Source of the DNA: Methanocorpusculaceae archaeon UBA425
Lineage (GTDB): Archaea; Halobacteriota; Methanomicrobia; Methanomicrobiales; Methanocorpusculaceae
Length of the DNA: 64,000 nt
NCBI GenBank assembly: GCA_002506085.1
Contig: DAWV01000002.1
Location: 18,715-82,714, forward strand
Direction of reading: 5' to 3'
Below the pieces are notes generated by a model. It saw only the letters and a list, made by a program, of their open reading frames with translations, ran no database searches and had not been told where the DNA came from. Both the position numbers and the translations under genes were made by a program. This document shows positions 50,927 through 60,315 of the stretch, piece by piece. How positions within the stretch are numbered: the stretch's first letter is position 1; the number at the start of each line of letters is the position of its first letter.

Positions 50927-52317
50927 GAAACACCATAGAAGAGGAGGTTTTAAAGAGGGTCCTGCCGTCCGACGAGGAGCGCCGCGATGTCCTCGCAATG
51001 GGACAGAGACTTATCCAAACAGTGGGTGAAGTTGCGGGAGTTCCCGCCATGATGACCGGGTCGGTTGCCCGCGGAACCTGGGTGCGCGGCGATAAGGATA
51101 TTGATATTTTCATGCTCTTCCCGACCGAGATATCAAGAGAAGAGCTTCAGGAAAAAGGTCTTGCTGCCGCATATGGTGTGGTGGAAAAGTTTCAGGGAAC
51201 GTCAGAGGAAAAATACGCCGAGCACCCATACTTAAAAGCTATTATCGAAGGATATGATGTTGACCTGGTTCCCTGTTATCATGTTGCGTCGACAGCTGAG
51301 ATGAAATGCGCAGTTGACAGAACACCGTTTCATACCCGGTATATGCTTGATCATATCGGGAGCCTGCGCGAGGATGTTCTTCTTCTGAAACAGTTCACCA
51401 AAGGCGGAGGAGTGTACGGTTCGGACCACATGACAGGCGGATTTTCTGGATACCTTTGCGAACTTCTCATCCTTGCATATGGCGGGTTCACCCAGTTTAT
51501 TGAAGCCGCATCGAAGTTCCGTTTCGGTGAGGTTGTCGACATCGAAGGATACTATCCGGACAAGAAATCCATCCGGAAAATCTTCCCGGAACCTTTGATT
51601 GTAATTGACCCGACCGACAAAAACCGGAACGTCGCGGCTGCATTGACCCCGACACGTTTCTCTGAATTCATGGAACTCGCGAGGGATTACTGTGCCGCCC
51701 CGCACGAATGTTATTTCATTCCGGATGCACCGACGACGATGTCGAAGCAGGATTTTGCAGCCATGCTGGAAAAACGCGGAACTGCGATGCTTGCTTTGTC
51801 TTTTAAGACGCCGGGCTATGTTCCGGATACAGTGGTGCCCCAGCTCAGAAAAACGATGGAATCGGTGAAGACCCAGCTGGCTGCAGAGGAGTTCCCGGTT
51901 CATCGGGCAGAGGTTTCGATGGGACCGGACCACTGTATCATCATCTTCGAGTTACTTGCGGCAACTCTCCCGAAAATCATCGTCAGAGAAGGACCTCCTG
52001 TATGGGTTCACGAAAATGCGGACAAGTTCGTAGAAAAATATCTCGGGCAAAAGGATAATGCCGGTCCATGGATTGCCGGGGACCGTTATTTCACGGAAGT
52101 TGAACGCAAATATACCAATGCCGCTGACCTGCTGAAGGATTCCCCGAAGCTGTTCACAGCCTCTCTAGGAAAACACGTGAGGTTGTCGATGGAAGACGGA
52201 TATGATGTACTGTCCGGTGAGGAGATCTGGTCTATAGAGTTTGCCGGCTTCCTTTCGGCATACTTTGCGAGAAGGTCCCATGCTGTCAGAAAACTCAGGA
52301 CGATTCAGGATATCTGA
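50923..52317 (+). CDS. cca: CCA tRNA nucleotidyltransferase, archaeal class I
   Basis: 464-residue class I CCA-adding enzyme. The nucleotidyl-transferase core is T-G-S-V-A-R-G-T-W-V-R-G-D-K-D-I-D-I-F (residues 46-64) with catalytic D-I-D. It adds CCA to tRNA 3' ends without a template. The tRNAs in this window do not encode CCA, matching the need. It overlaps thpR by 4 nt and the larE-like gene by 1 nt (TGATG). Confidence 0.96.
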   Translation: MRNTIEEEVLKRVLPSDEERRDVLAMGQRLIQTVGEVAGVPAMMTGSVARGTWVRGDKDIDIFMLFPTEISREELQEKGLAAAYGVVEKFQGTSEEKYAEHPYLKAIIEGYDVDLVPCYHVASTAEMKCAVDRTPFHTRYMLDHIGSLREDVLLLKQFTKGGGVYGSDHMTGGFSGYLCELLILAYGGFTQFIEAASKFRFGEVVDIEGYYPDKKSIRKIFPEPLIVIDPTDKNRNVAAALTPTRFSEFMELARDYCAAPHECYFIPDAPTTMSKQDFAAMLEKRGTAMLALSFKTPGYVPDTVVPQLRKTMESVKTQLAAEEFPVHRAEVSMGPDHCIIIFELLAATLPKIIVREGPPVWVHENADKFVEKYLGQKDNAGPWIAGDRYFTEVERKYTNAADLLKDSPKLFTASLGKHVRLSMEDGYDVLSGEEIWSIEFAGFLSAYFARRSHAVRKLRTIQDI

Positions 52318-53069
52318 TGCTTGCGGATATCCTGCGGAAATATAGTCCCGCATTGGTTGCCCTTTCCGGAGGGACTGACAGTATGACGCTTCTTGCCGCG
52401 TGCGTAAAATACGACGTGCCGGTTTCGGCTGCCACGATTATTTCCGAGTTCACCGTGCCGGAAGAAACGGCGCGTGCCGAAAAATTTTGTATTGAACTGG
52501 GCGTTGACTGGGTTCCGATTCAGTTATCAGTCCTGAATGATGAAAAAATGCGGTATAATCCGGCGGAGCGGTGTTACCTTTGTAAAAAACGCGTCATGAC
52601 CGAATTACTCGGAATCGCCGCCGGCAGATTCGTCTTTGATGGGACACATGCGGATGATCTGACAGAGTACCGCCCCGGACGCGCGGCTCTTATCGAACTA
52701 GGCATCATCAGTCCGTTTGCCCTAGCAGGAATAGGAAAAGACGGAATTTATGCTCTGGCAAAGGAACTCGGGGTTCCCATAACCCCGCCGTCGTCGTGTC
52801 TTGCGACCAGGATTCCGTTCGGTGACGAAGTTACCATAGAAAAGCTGGATAAAATTGCGGCAGCAGAAGATTATCTCCGGAAAAAGGGAATAACCGGCAT
52901 TCTGCGGGTACGTCTTGTCTCCGGGGGTGCTGTTGTCGAGACCGAAAAACATGTTATGGAACGTGCTGAATTATACAAAGACGACCTGAAAATTTTTGGG
53001 TTTTCCACAATACAGGTTTCAGAATATAAATGCGGAGGGACAGATTCATGGAACAAAACAGAGCAGTAA
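52317..53069 (+). CDS. PP-loop sulfur transferase, LarE-like
   Basis: 250-residue ATP-PPase. The PP-loop is A-L-S-G-G-T-D-S at residues 16-23, R-C-Y-L-C-K is near 83, and S-S-C-L-A-T-R-I-P-F-G near 160 carries the Cys found at the sacrificial position in LarE. LarE gives sulfur to the nickel-pincer cofactor, but larB/larC are not in the window. Here it lies between cca and thiI, with a 22-nt overlap into thiI, so a role in tRNA or general sulfur transfer is possible. Confidence 0.85.
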   Translation: MLADILRKYSPALVALSGGTDSMTLLAACVKYDVPVSAATIISEFTVPEETARAEKFCIELGVDWVPIQLSVLNDEKMRYNPAERCYLCKKRVMTELLGIAAGRFVFDGTHADDLTEYRPGRAALIELGIISPFALAGIGKDGIYALAKELGVPITPPSSCLATRIPFGDEVTIEKLDKIAAAEDYLRKKGITGILRVRLVSGGAVVETEKHVMERAELYKDDLKIFGFSTIQVSEYKCGGTDSWNKTEQ

Positions 53070-54250
53070 TGGTGAGGATAGGCGAACTCTGGCTCAAAAG
53101 CGAGCCGGTTAAAAAGCAGTTCATGCTCGCCTTAACACGGAATATCAAAGCCGCCCTTGAAACACAGAATATCGAATACTCCATCGAAGAGTATCGGGGG
53201 CGGATACTGATATTTGGCGATCCGGAAAAAATCGCGCCCATCATTTCACGGATTTTTGGCATCGTCGATGTAAGTATCTGTGAGACGACAACCAATCTCC
53301 CGGAGGACATGGCAAAAACCGCTCTGAAATTCGCCGAAAAAAAACTCAAACCGGGAATGCGGTTTGCGGTCAGAGCACGCCGTCAGCATATAAGCGGGTA
53401 TACCAGTCAGGAGCTGGCCCGCATGATTGCGGATAAAATCTGGAAAGAGATTCCGGATTTCGTTGTCGACCTGGACAACCCTGAATACGAAATATTTGTC
53501 GAGGCACGGGAATATGGGGGAATCGTCTATGACGAAAGAATACCCGGACAGGGCGGTCTTCCGCTCGGAACTGCCGGGCGGGCAGTGGCACTCTTATCAG
53601 CCGGTATTGATTCACCCGTCGCGGCCTGGCTCATGATGAGGAGAGGAGTCGTCATGGCAGGTGTTTTCGCGGACGGCGGCAAATGGGCGGGACCTGCCAC
53701 ACGGGAACTTGCGATGGACAATGCACGGATTCTCTCGACATGGTGTCCGGGCAGAGGTTTCCCTCTTTGGATTGCTAACATCGAACCGTTCTTCGATGCG
53801 ATGACCCACTCCTGCGACCGGCATTACACGTGTCTTTACTGTAAGAGGTTCATGATACGGGTAGCAGACGGAATAGCCGCGAAAAACAGAATGGAAGCGA
53901 TTGTTACCGGAGAAAATCTCGGGCAGGTTGCCTCGCAGACTTTGCAGAACATGGGTGTTATCACCTCCTCGGTGAAGACCACGATTCTCCGCCCTCTCCT
54001 TACGTATGATAAGGAGGAGACGATTATAATTGCCCGGCGGATTGGAACCTACCATGAAAGTCCGGGAGATACCGGCTGCCTTGCCGTCCCCCAAAAACCG
54101 GCAACCCGCTCGTCTCCTGACCTTATCAGCTCGGAGGAGAGCAAAATCAGCATGGATGAACTGGTGAATGCTGCTGTTGAATCGGCAGAATTCTGGATTG
54201 CAAAGGATGGGGAGATTTTCCAGAAAATAATCACCCCGGACTCTCCGTAA
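53048..54250 (+). CDS. thiI: tRNA 4-thiouridine synthase ThiI
   Basis: 400-residue ThiI without a rhodanese domain. The N-terminal ferredoxin-like and THUMP region spans about 1-165; the PP-loop is S-A-G-I-D-S-P-V near residue 184. A C-L-Y-C motif near residue 263 matches the C-X2-C of methanogen ThiI, which uses an iron-sulfur cluster. It makes s4U8 in tRNA. A GGAGGG ribosome binding site inside the larE-like gene precedes the ATG at 53048, preferred over the open frame from 53030. Confidence 0.93.
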   Translation: MEQNRAVMVRIGELWLKSEPVKKQFMLALTRNIKAALETQNIEYSIEEYRGRILIFGDPEKIAPIISRIFGIVDVSICETTTNLPEDMAKTALKFAEKKLKPGMRFAVRARRQHISGYTSQELARMIADKIWKEIPDFVVDLDNPEYEIFVEAREYGGIVYDERIPGQGGLPLGTAGRAVALLSAGIDSPVAAWLMMRRGVVMAGVFADGGKWAGPATRELAMDNARILSTWCPGRGFPLWIANIEPFFDAMTHSCDRHYTCLYCKRFMIRVADGIAAKNRMEAIVTGENLGQVASQTLQNMGVITSSVKTTILRPLLTYDKEETIIIARRIGTYHESPGDTGCLAVPQKPATRSSPDLISSEESKISMDELVNAAVESAEFWIAKDGEIFQKIITPDSP

Positions 54251-54340
54251 TTCCTGGTATGTACGCCGTGCATGCATGGAATTCCCGGGAATCTATCACA
54301 ATCTATTTTTACCCAAACGACAAATATGATAGAGTTCGGA

Positions 54341-54424
54341 GCCGAGATAGTCTAGTCCGGAAAGGCGGTGGCCTTGAAAGCCTCTGGTAGCAATACCTCG
54401 TGAGTTCAAATCTCCCTCTCGGCG
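54341..54424 (+). tRNA. tRNA-Ser (UGA anticodon)
   Basis: 84-nt class II tRNA. Acceptor stem GCCGAGA/TCTCGGC is perfect, the anticodon loop CTTGAAA gives TGA, and a long variable arm (TGGTAGCAATACCTCG region) marks it as tRNA-Ser. The anticodon stem GTGGC/GCCTC has a U-U mismatch and the T stem GTGAG/CTCCC has one mismatch, which is unusual. It should still be functional as the reader of UCA codons. No CCA is encoded. Confidence 0.93.
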
Positions 54425-54485
54425 TCATTTTATCCTTGTCTCTTTTCGCTTTCTTTATCACTCTTCTCAACCAATAAGTAAAGAT

Positions 54486-54722
54486 ATGTGTATCGCAGTT
54501 CCCGCAGAAATTCTTGAAATCCGCGACGGAAATGTCGCACTAGTCGATTACGGCGAACTCCAGCAGGAAGTCCGCATCGATCTTGTTGATGTCAAAGTCG
54601 GTGAATTCGTACTTGTTCATGTCGGATTTGCTATTCAGCGGCTTTCCCGTGAGGAAGGATTAGAGACGCGGGAACTGTTTAAAGAAGTCTATAAAGCGAT
54701 GGAAGAACCGGACCATGCATGA
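54486..54722 (+). CDS. hypC: hydrogenase maturation chaperone HypC
   Basis: 78-residue HypC/HupF. The N-terminal M-C-I-A-V-P-A with Cys2, which holds the Fe(CN)2CO group with HypD, is diagnostic. It acts in building the [NiFe] centre of hydrogenases such as Frh and Mvh. Its 3' end overlaps hypA by 8 nt. hypD, hypB and hypF are not in this window. Confidence 0.96.
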   Translation: MCIAVPAEILEIRDGNVALVDYGELQQEVRIDLVDVKVGEFVLVHVGFAIQRLSREEGLETRELFKEVYKAMEEPDHA

Positions 54723-55053
54723 ATCAGGAATCGCCTATGATGTGTATGCTACCGCAAAACAGGCGGCTGAAGACAATAACGCCAAACTCGTAAAAACCAT
54801 CTACGTGGATGTCGGGTCGATGGCGATGGTGAATCCGGATCAGGTCGATTTCATGTTCCACACATTCATCACCGATGATCCGGTATTTGCGGATACAAAA
54901 CTCGTTTTTAATACCATCCTTCCGATTGCCGAATGCCAATGCGGATACAAAGGACCGGAAATTTTTGTCTGCCCGAATTGCGGGAAACTACCCCACATGA
55001 TTCAGGGAAGAGAAATAGTCGTAACAAATCTTGAAATTGAAACTAGTGATTGA
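54715..55053 (+). CDS. hypA: hydrogenase nickel insertion protein HypA
   Basis: 112-residue HypA. The N-terminal M-H-E-S with His2 for nickel binding and the zinc finger (C-Q-C-G, then C-P-N-C) are present. It delivers Ni to the large hydrogenase subunit with HypB. It overlaps hypC by 8 nt and is 2 nt before hypE. Confidence 0.95.
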   Translation: MHESGIAYDVYATAKQAAEDNNAKLVKTIYVDVGSMAMVNPDQVDFMFHTFITDDPVFADTKLVFNTILPIAECQCGYKGPEIFVCPNCGKLPHMIQGREIVVTNLEIETSD

Positions 55054-55055
55054 TC

Positions 55056-56081
55056 ATGAAAAAAGATACTGAAGTCAATATGATGCACGGAGCCGGAGGC
55101 GAGGTCATGGGAGAGCTTCTCCAGACGCTTACGGCATTTAAAAACAATAATGCAGGCGGAATCGGTCTCGAGTCGCTTGATGACGGTTCAACATTCACCA
55201 TCGGAGGACAGACGATTGTTTTAACCACTGATTCACACGTGGTAAAACCGATCTTTTTCCCCGGCGGGGACATTGGAAGAGTTGCCGTTTCCGGAACCGT
55301 AAATGATCTCTCAGTGATGGGTGCCCGCCCGATTGCGCTCACCAGCGCTATGGTCATCGAGGAAGGATTCCCTATTGCTGACCTCGCAAGAATCGTTGCA
55401 TCCATGGATAAAGCCTTAGGCGAAGTCGGAGCCTCGGTCATTACCGGCGACACGAAAGTGGTCGAGAAGGGAAGTCTGGACGGCATCGCAATTAATACTG
55501 CAGGCGTCGGCGTAATCGAGGGTGACGGGTTCCTGATTCGTGATAATGGCATGACCGTCGGTGACAAAATAATCGTTTCCGGCACTCTGGGTGACCACGG
55601 GCTGACCATCGTCTCCTATCGTGAAGGCTTCGATCTCGGCGATCAGCTGAAGTCGGACGTTGCCCCGCTCTGGAAGATGATTGAAGGCGCAATGAAGGCT
55701 TCCGGGAAAGGAAACATCCATGCAATGAAAGACCCGACCCGTGGAGGATTTGCGGCCTGCATCAACGAAATGGCACGAAAATCCCGTGTCAAGGTCGTCG
55801 TAGAGGAAGAGCTGGTTCCAATCCGGGAAAGCGTCGCTTCCGCCGGTGAACTGCTTGGAATTGACCCTCTTCAGGTTGCAAACGAAGGTAAATGTGTGAT
55901 GAGCGTCGCTCCCGAAGTCGCAGACAAAGTCCTTGCCGCACTGAAGGCGCACCCGTACGGGAAAGACGCCGCGATTATCGGTGAGGTTGTGGAAGGTTCC
56001 GGCGTTGTGATGCGGACCAGAATCGGCAGCGAGCGGTTTATTGAGCCGCCTCTCGGAGACCCGGTTCCCCGGGTTTGCTGA
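55056..56081 (+). CDS. hypE: carbamoyl phosphate-derived cyanide synthesis protein HypE
   Basis: 341-residue HypE. M-H-G-A-G-G near the start, T-T-D-S-H-V and G-D-I-G-R-V-A-V-S-G-T-V-N-D-L in the ATP site, and the C-terminal P-R-V-C-stop, where the terminal Cys is carbamoylated by HypF and dehydrated to thiocyanate. It provides the cyanide ligands of the [NiFe] centre. The ATG at 55056 is preferred; a TTG at 55050 overlaps the hypA stop. Confidence 0.96.
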   Translation: MKKDTEVNMMHGAGGEVMGELLQTLTAFKNNNAGGIGLESLDDGSTFTIGGQTIVLTTDSHVVKPIFFPGGDIGRVAVSGTVNDLSVMGARPIALTSAMVIEEGFPIADLARIVASMDKALGEVGASVITGDTKVVEKGSLDGIAINTAGVGVIEGDGFLIRDNGMTVGDKIIVSGTLGDHGLTIVSYREGFDLGDQLKSDVAPLWKMIEGAMKASGKGNIHAMKDPTRGGFAACINEMARKSRVKVVVEEELVPIRESVASAGELLGIDPLQVANEGKCVMSVAPEVADKVLAALKAHPYGKDAAIIGEVVEGSGVVMRTRIGSERFIEPPLGDPVPRVC

Positions 56082-56083
56082 AA

Positions 56084-57358
56084 ATGGCAGATCTGATTCT
56101 TTCAAACTCACGACTGCCTGACGGAAGAATCGCAGATATCTCCATCGAAAACGGCGTAATCACCCATATCGGCAGTTCCGGCTCCGGAGAAAGAATCGAC
56201 TGCAAAAACCGGCTCTGTATCCCGGCGGCGACTGATATGCATGTCCATATACGGGATGGAGCCCAGTCTGCAAAAGAGGATTGGACAACCGGAACACAGG
56301 CGGCAGTTTCGGGCGGAGTCGCCACAATCGTTGACCAGCCGAATACCATCCCTCCGATGGACTCTGTGAAAAATTTCACCGAAAGGCTTGCTCTTGCGAA
56401 AGAACATTCCTTCTGTCATTTCGGAATTAACGGGTCCGTGACGGAAGGTGCGGATTTTATTGGGCTGATCGATGCAGGTGTTCTTGCCTTCGGGGAGATG
56501 TTTGCCGCTCCTTCTAGTTACGGGACGGCGCTCACCACAAACGTCATCAGAGCTTCCCTGAAGACTCTTACAGAACACGGCATGCTGGTGACCGTACATG
56601 CTGAAGAGGTTGCCCCGGGAGAGGTAAACTCTCTCGCTGAACACTCGGCATCCCGTTCTATTTCCGGCGAAGCGAAGACCATCCGCTTTGTACAAAGCCT
56701 CGCTCCAGCGGGAGCAAAGCTTCATTTCTGCCACGTGAGCGGCGTTGAATCCATTGACGCAGTCCTTGGCACGTTTGAAGTCGCCCCCCACCATCTGTTT
56801 TTATCGTATGAGGAGACTGAACCGGAAGACACGTTTTGGAAAATGAACCCCCCGCTCCGCTCGAAAAAGGAGCGGCTCTCCCTTTGGGAAAACTTCAGCA
56901 GAATCCCGGTTGTCGCGTCAGATCATGCTCCCCACACATTGACGGAAAAATCTCAGCCGTTTTCCTCCGCTCCGTCAGGTGTTCCCGGCGTGGAAACGAT
57001 GTTGCCTCTTCTGATGAACGCGGTGTTTGAAAGGAAAATCACGCTTTTGGATGTAATTACAAAAACAGTAACAAACCCCGGCAGAATTCTCGGACTCCCG
57101 GTTCCATCGATCTCGGTCGGGAGCCGGGCTGACCTTGTGGTTTATGCGGATGCTCCGGTGAAAATATCCGGGGAATCCCTGCACAGCAAATGCGGCTGGA
57201 CACCCTATGAAGGAATGCCCGGGCTCTTTCCCGTAACGACGCTGGTGAACGGGATTCCTGCATGGCATGACGGGGAGTTCACTTATGGGGGTGGACAGGT
57301 GAGGACCGGCTGTCAAAAAAACATCTCCACAACAGATAAAACAGCAGAAGACAAATAG
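56084..57358 (+). CDS. pyrC: dihydroorotase
   Basis: 424-residue dihydroorotase, which cyclises carbamoyl-aspartate in pyrimidine synthesis. Motifs are D-M-H-V-H-I-R-D (first metal site), K-E-D-W with the would-be carbamylated Lys region, H-A-E-E, N-P-P-L-R and S-D-H-A-P-H with the catalytic Asp. The start ATG at 56084 follows hypE by 2 nt, so it is cotranscribed with hypCAE, although unrelated in pathway. Confidence 0.93.
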   Translation: MADLILSNSRLPDGRIADISIENGVITHIGSSGSGERIDCKNRLCIPAATDMHVHIRDGAQSAKEDWTTGTQAAVSGGVATIVDQPNTIPPMDSVKNFTERLALAKEHSFCHFGINGSVTEGADFIGLIDAGVLAFGEMFAAPSSYGTALTTNVIRASLKTLTEHGMLVTVHAEEVAPGEVNSLAEHSASRSISGEAKTIRFVQSLAPAGAKLHFCHVSGVESIDAVLGTFEVAPHHLFLSYEETEPEDTFWKMNPPLRSKKERLSLWENFSRIPVVASDHAPHTLTEKSQPFSSAPSGVPGVETMLPLLMNAVFERKITLLDVITKTVTNPGRILGLPVPSISVGSRADLVVYADAPVKISGESLHSKCGWTPYEGMPGLFPVTTLVNGIPAWHDGEFTYGGGQVRTGCQKNISTTDKTAEDK

Positions 57359-57549
57359 AGTATCCGTGCCGAAAATATCAGACATGTTTTAGGCCCCCGG
57401 ATGATCAATACGCGATCGCGTGAAATGAGTTTCGGGACAACATAACATGCCACAGGCACCTCCTGCCTGGTCAAAGAACCGCGAGGACATGCAACAGCAT
57501 CCTGTGAACGGGCTCGGTTAATGGCAGGGGACAAACCTTCTTTTGAGCT
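57359..57549. other. intergenic region before pilin gene
   Basis: 191 bp without a gene. It contains a perfect 12-bp palindrome ACGCGATCGCGT at 57410-57421, of unknown role. Confidence 0.4.
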
Positions 57550-58080
57550 ATGACACAGCTTCCGACGAACAATCATGACGACGGACAGGTATCTGTTATC
57601 GGGGAGATACTCCTTGTCGCACTTGTTGTATTACTATGTGCTGTTATTCTGGGATTATTCCTGGGATTTTTCACCGCGCAGGGAGAAAATTCATTACTTT
57701 CCCCTCCGGAAATTATCTCCATCGTCTCTGTTGATCATTATAATGGGGGGAATAAGACCTTTGCAGGCAAAGTAACGCTGAGAAATATCGGATTCAAATC
57801 TCTCAAAAATAGTGATTACTCTGTCGAGGTTTATATTAACGATGTTAAACAACGCGTGATTATTGGGACTTTGAAGTCAAACGAGTTCATTCCCACAGAA
57901 CATTACGGCATAAAAACCATTTCCGGGATTGGTCCCTCGGGATCCTGGTGGGAACCGGGAGACCTGGGTGTCTTTGATTTACTGGATAAAATGGTCCAGC
58001 CCGGATGCCTGCTTAGAATCGACATCCTCAATAAAGCGGACGGAACAGTATTTTCCCGCTCTGAAATATTGGTTATCTAA
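57550..58080 (+). CDS. archaeal type IV pilin-like protein
   Basis: 176-residue pilin. The class III signal is D-D-G-Q-V-S-V-I-G-E-I-L, cleaved after Gly13 by the prepilin peptidase, with the hydrophobic helix (residues about 16-42) that forms the filament core. The rest is beta-rich, ending in F-S-R-S-E-I-L-V-I. It belongs to the DUF1628/archaeal pilin N-terminal family. It probably builds or decorates adhesion pili. It is a single gene followed by a T6 terminator. Confidence 0.85.
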   Translation: MTQLPTNNHDDGQVSVIGEILLVALVVLLCAVILGLFLGFFTAQGENSLLSPPEIISIVSVDHYNGGNKTFAGKVTLRNIGFKSLKNSDYSVEVYINDVKQRVIIGTLKSNEFIPTEHYGIKTISGIGPSGSWWEPGDLGVFDLLDKMVQPGCLLRIDILNKADGTVFSRSEILVI

Positions 58081-58081
58081 C

Positions 58082-58087
58082 TTTTTT
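58082..58087 (+). terminator. T6 terminator after pilin gene
   Basis: Six T residues directly after the stop codon (TAAC-T6-CTCCC). Confidence 0.45.
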
Positions 58088-58179
58088 CTCCCAGTGTCTT
58101 AAGTAGTACAAGGAGAAATATATCCCGTACCTATGGATTTACCTTACATTCATTCATACATCCATGGAGGCTTTATCAA

Positions 58180-59586
58180 ATGTATTCTATTGACACTATT
58201 AAGTATCTTATTCACGTCCATATTGAAGCAGAGGGGGTGGTTGAAAAAACCGACGTAATCGGAGCCGTTTTCGGTCAGACCGAAGGGCTCCTTGGCGAGG
58301 ATATGGATCTGCGTGACCTTCAGCGGAGCGGAAGGGTCGGCAGAATCGATGTCCAGATTTCAAGTAAATTTGGCAAGACAACCGGCGAATGTTACATTGC
58401 GTCCTCCCTCGATCGGGCGGAAACTGCAATTTTAGCTGCGGCTCTTGAAACAATTGACCGGGTAGGTCCGTGTATCGCCGTCGTTCAGGTACAGAATATC
58501 GAGGATCTGCGGGCAATCAAACGCCGGCAGATTGTCGAGCGGGCGAAGGAACTTCTCCTCGAATCCTTCGATGAAGTGGGGATATCCACCTATGATATTC
58601 TTGCGGAGGTCCGGGAGGCAAGCCGGGTCGAAAAAATTACCGCAATCGGTGAGGAACGACTTCCGGCAGGACCGAACGTACTTGATTCCGATGCAATAAT
58701 TATTGTTGAAGGCAGGGCGGATGTGCTGAACCTTTTGAAGTGCGGTATCAAAAATACGGTGGCGGTCGAAGGAACAAAGGTCCCGAAGACTGTGTCCGAA
58801 CTCAGCTTTAAGAAAAATACTACGGTTTTCTTAGATGGTGACCGAGGCGGGGATCTGATTTTACGTGAACTTCTTCAGGTTGCCGACATTGATTTCGTTG
58901 CCTTCTCCCCGCGCAGAAGAAGCGTGGAGGATATGAGCCGGAAAGAAATCGTGAAAGCTCTCCGAAATAAGGTCCCGGTAGATGTCCTGAAAGCTCATCT
59001 TGAAAAGGAGGAGTCCATTTCCGATCTGGTATTCGAGATTGAGGCAGGTCCAGCGGAGGAGCATCCCGCACCTGTAGTAGGGTCGGTTGAAAAAGGTGTC
59101 CCGGCTGCACCGGAACAACCAAAAACCGCTGAGTCCGTTTCCAAAATACCTGCGGTCCCTGCGGTTCCTGCGGCAGTAAAACCTGCAGAACGCACTCCAG
59201 TAAAAAAAGAGGTGCCGTTACCTGAATCGGAGGCAGCAAAGCTGCCTGAAACCCAAAAGATTCCGGAGACCGCAGAACCCGAACCGGTATCCGTAAAAAA
59301 ACAACTCAGTCCTGCCTCGATAACGGATCATATCGAGGCGATGAAAAATACCGGACGCGCCAGAGTCCTTGCTGAGAACTCGGTTATCATCGGTGATTAC
59401 TCCCTTCCCGAACTAACAGGCGTCATTCCAAAACTGAATGATGACGCGAGAGGAATCATTATTGATTCATCGGTTAACCAGAAGATAATTGACCAGGTCT
59501 TCGCAAAAGGACTGAAGTTTATTGCAGCCGGAAAGTTTGACGGAGTTATCCGGAGACCTACCGGTCTCAGAATGATTCCCTTCTAA
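58180..59586 (+). CDS. dnaG: DNA primase DnaG, archaeal type
   Basis: 468-residue archaeal DnaG. The N-terminal region has E-G-L-L-G-E-D-M-D-L-R-D-L-Q and the TOPRIM domain I-I-V-E-G-R-A-D-V-L-N-L with F-L-D-G-D-R-G-G-D (residues about 170-245). Residues about 290-380 are a Pro/Ala/Glu/Lys-rich linker, then a C-terminal domain. Archaeal DnaG works with the exosome, and can make RNA primers. It starts soon after a promoter region (58088-58179). Confidence 0.95.
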   Translation: MYSIDTIKYLIHVHIEAEGVVEKTDVIGAVFGQTEGLLGEDMDLRDLQRSGRVGRIDVQISSKFGKTTGECYIASSLDRAETAILAAALETIDRVGPCIAVVQVQNIEDLRAIKRRQIVERAKELLLESFDEVGISTYDILAEVREASRVEKITAIGEERLPAGPNVLDSDAIIIVEGRADVLNLLKCGIKNTVAVEGTKVPKTVSELSFKKNTTVFLDGDRGGDLILRELLQVADIDFVAFSPRRRSVEDMSRKEIVKALRNKVPVDVLKAHLEKEESISDLVFEIEAGPAEEHPAPVVGSVEKGVPAAPEQPKTAESVSKIPAVPAVPAAVKPAERTPVKKEVPLPESEAAKLPETQKIPETAEPEPVSVKKQLSPASITDHIEAMKNTGRARVLAENSVIIGDYSLPELTGVIPKLNDDARGIIIDSSVNQKIIDQVFAKGLKFIAAGKFDGVIRRPTGLRMIPF

Positions 59587-59589
59587 TTT

Positions 59590-60315
59590 TTACAGACGCT
59601 GTTTGTCTGCGCAGAATTTCCCGATGACATCCATATAATTTTCAGGACAGTTCATTACGTTGAGTGTGTCGCATGTTCCGACCATGTCGTAAAGATGTCT
59701 TCCTTCAGTAAGACCGAGTTCCGGGAGAGGGAGCGGCAAAAGGACATGCATTGGTATTTTTTTTCCGTAATATGGATTTAGGACCCATCCCTCTTTTTTC
59801 ATATAATAGTAGGCTGCTCCATGCATTGCGTTGATTTCCCCGTATTCACTTTCGAAATCCGTGGAGACGAGGTTTGCCATGATTAGATTCTCACGATCCG
59901 GGTTAATGGTCACGTGACCGTATCCGGGCGGGATGAGGACGGTGTCTCCCGTATGCGCCGGCAAAAGTATGACGTCGGTGTGGTCGCGTTTCTGCAGAAG
60001 ATAGTATGCAGATCCCGAAAGGACTTCGTAGACTTCTGGATAAGGAATGCCTGCCGCATTCTTCGGATGGTAATGCCCTTTGGTTTTTGTGTACTCGCCG
60101 TTGATGACTGCGGGCGGAATTATCGTGATATCGTATCTGAGGTGGTGGCGTTCAAGCCAGATATGGTCTCCGTGGGTCTGGTAGAGATCCCGGTACATGT
60201 AGTAGAGGGGAGTTTCCGGGTCACGGTTTGACGGCTGGACGGCAAACACGTTTTCCATATCCCCTGCGGTCCGGACGGACGGATTTGGCAGGGAACCTGA
60301 CCAGAATTTTTTCAT
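59590..60315 (-). CDS. pgiA: glucose-6-phosphate isomerase, archaeal cupin type
   Basis: 241-residue cupin-type phosphoglucose isomerase. The metal site is T-K-G-H-Y-H-P (residues about 80-86) with P-E-V-Y-E-V-L-S-G, and the second His in P-G-Y-G-H-V-T-I-N-P. It interconverts glucose-6-P and fructose-6-P in gluconeogenesis. The ATG at 60315 starts the typical M-K-K-F-W; the frame is open to 60366. It is convergent with dnaG, with only 3 bp between stops. Confidence 0.93.
   Translation of the reverse strand: MKKFWSGSLPNPSVRTAGDMENVFAVQPSNRDPETPLYYMYRDLYQTHGDHIWLERHHLRYDITIIPPAVINGEYTKTKGHYHPKNAAGIPYPEVYEVLSGSAYYLLQKRDHTDVILLPAHTGDTVLIPPGYGHVTINPDRENLIMANLVSTDFESEYGEINAMHGAAYYYMKKEGWVLNPYYGKKIPMHVLLPLPLPELGLTEGRHLYDMVGTCDTLNVMNCPENYMDVIGKFCADKQRL

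Noticed and set aside
57410..57421. 12-bp palindrome ACGCGATCGCGT
   Set aside because: Single occurrence noted; not enough to propose an origin or binding site.
57313..57576. 87-codon minus-strand frame across the pyrC end and the pilin start
   Set aside because: It overlaps two well-supported genes on the other strand and has no recognisable features.
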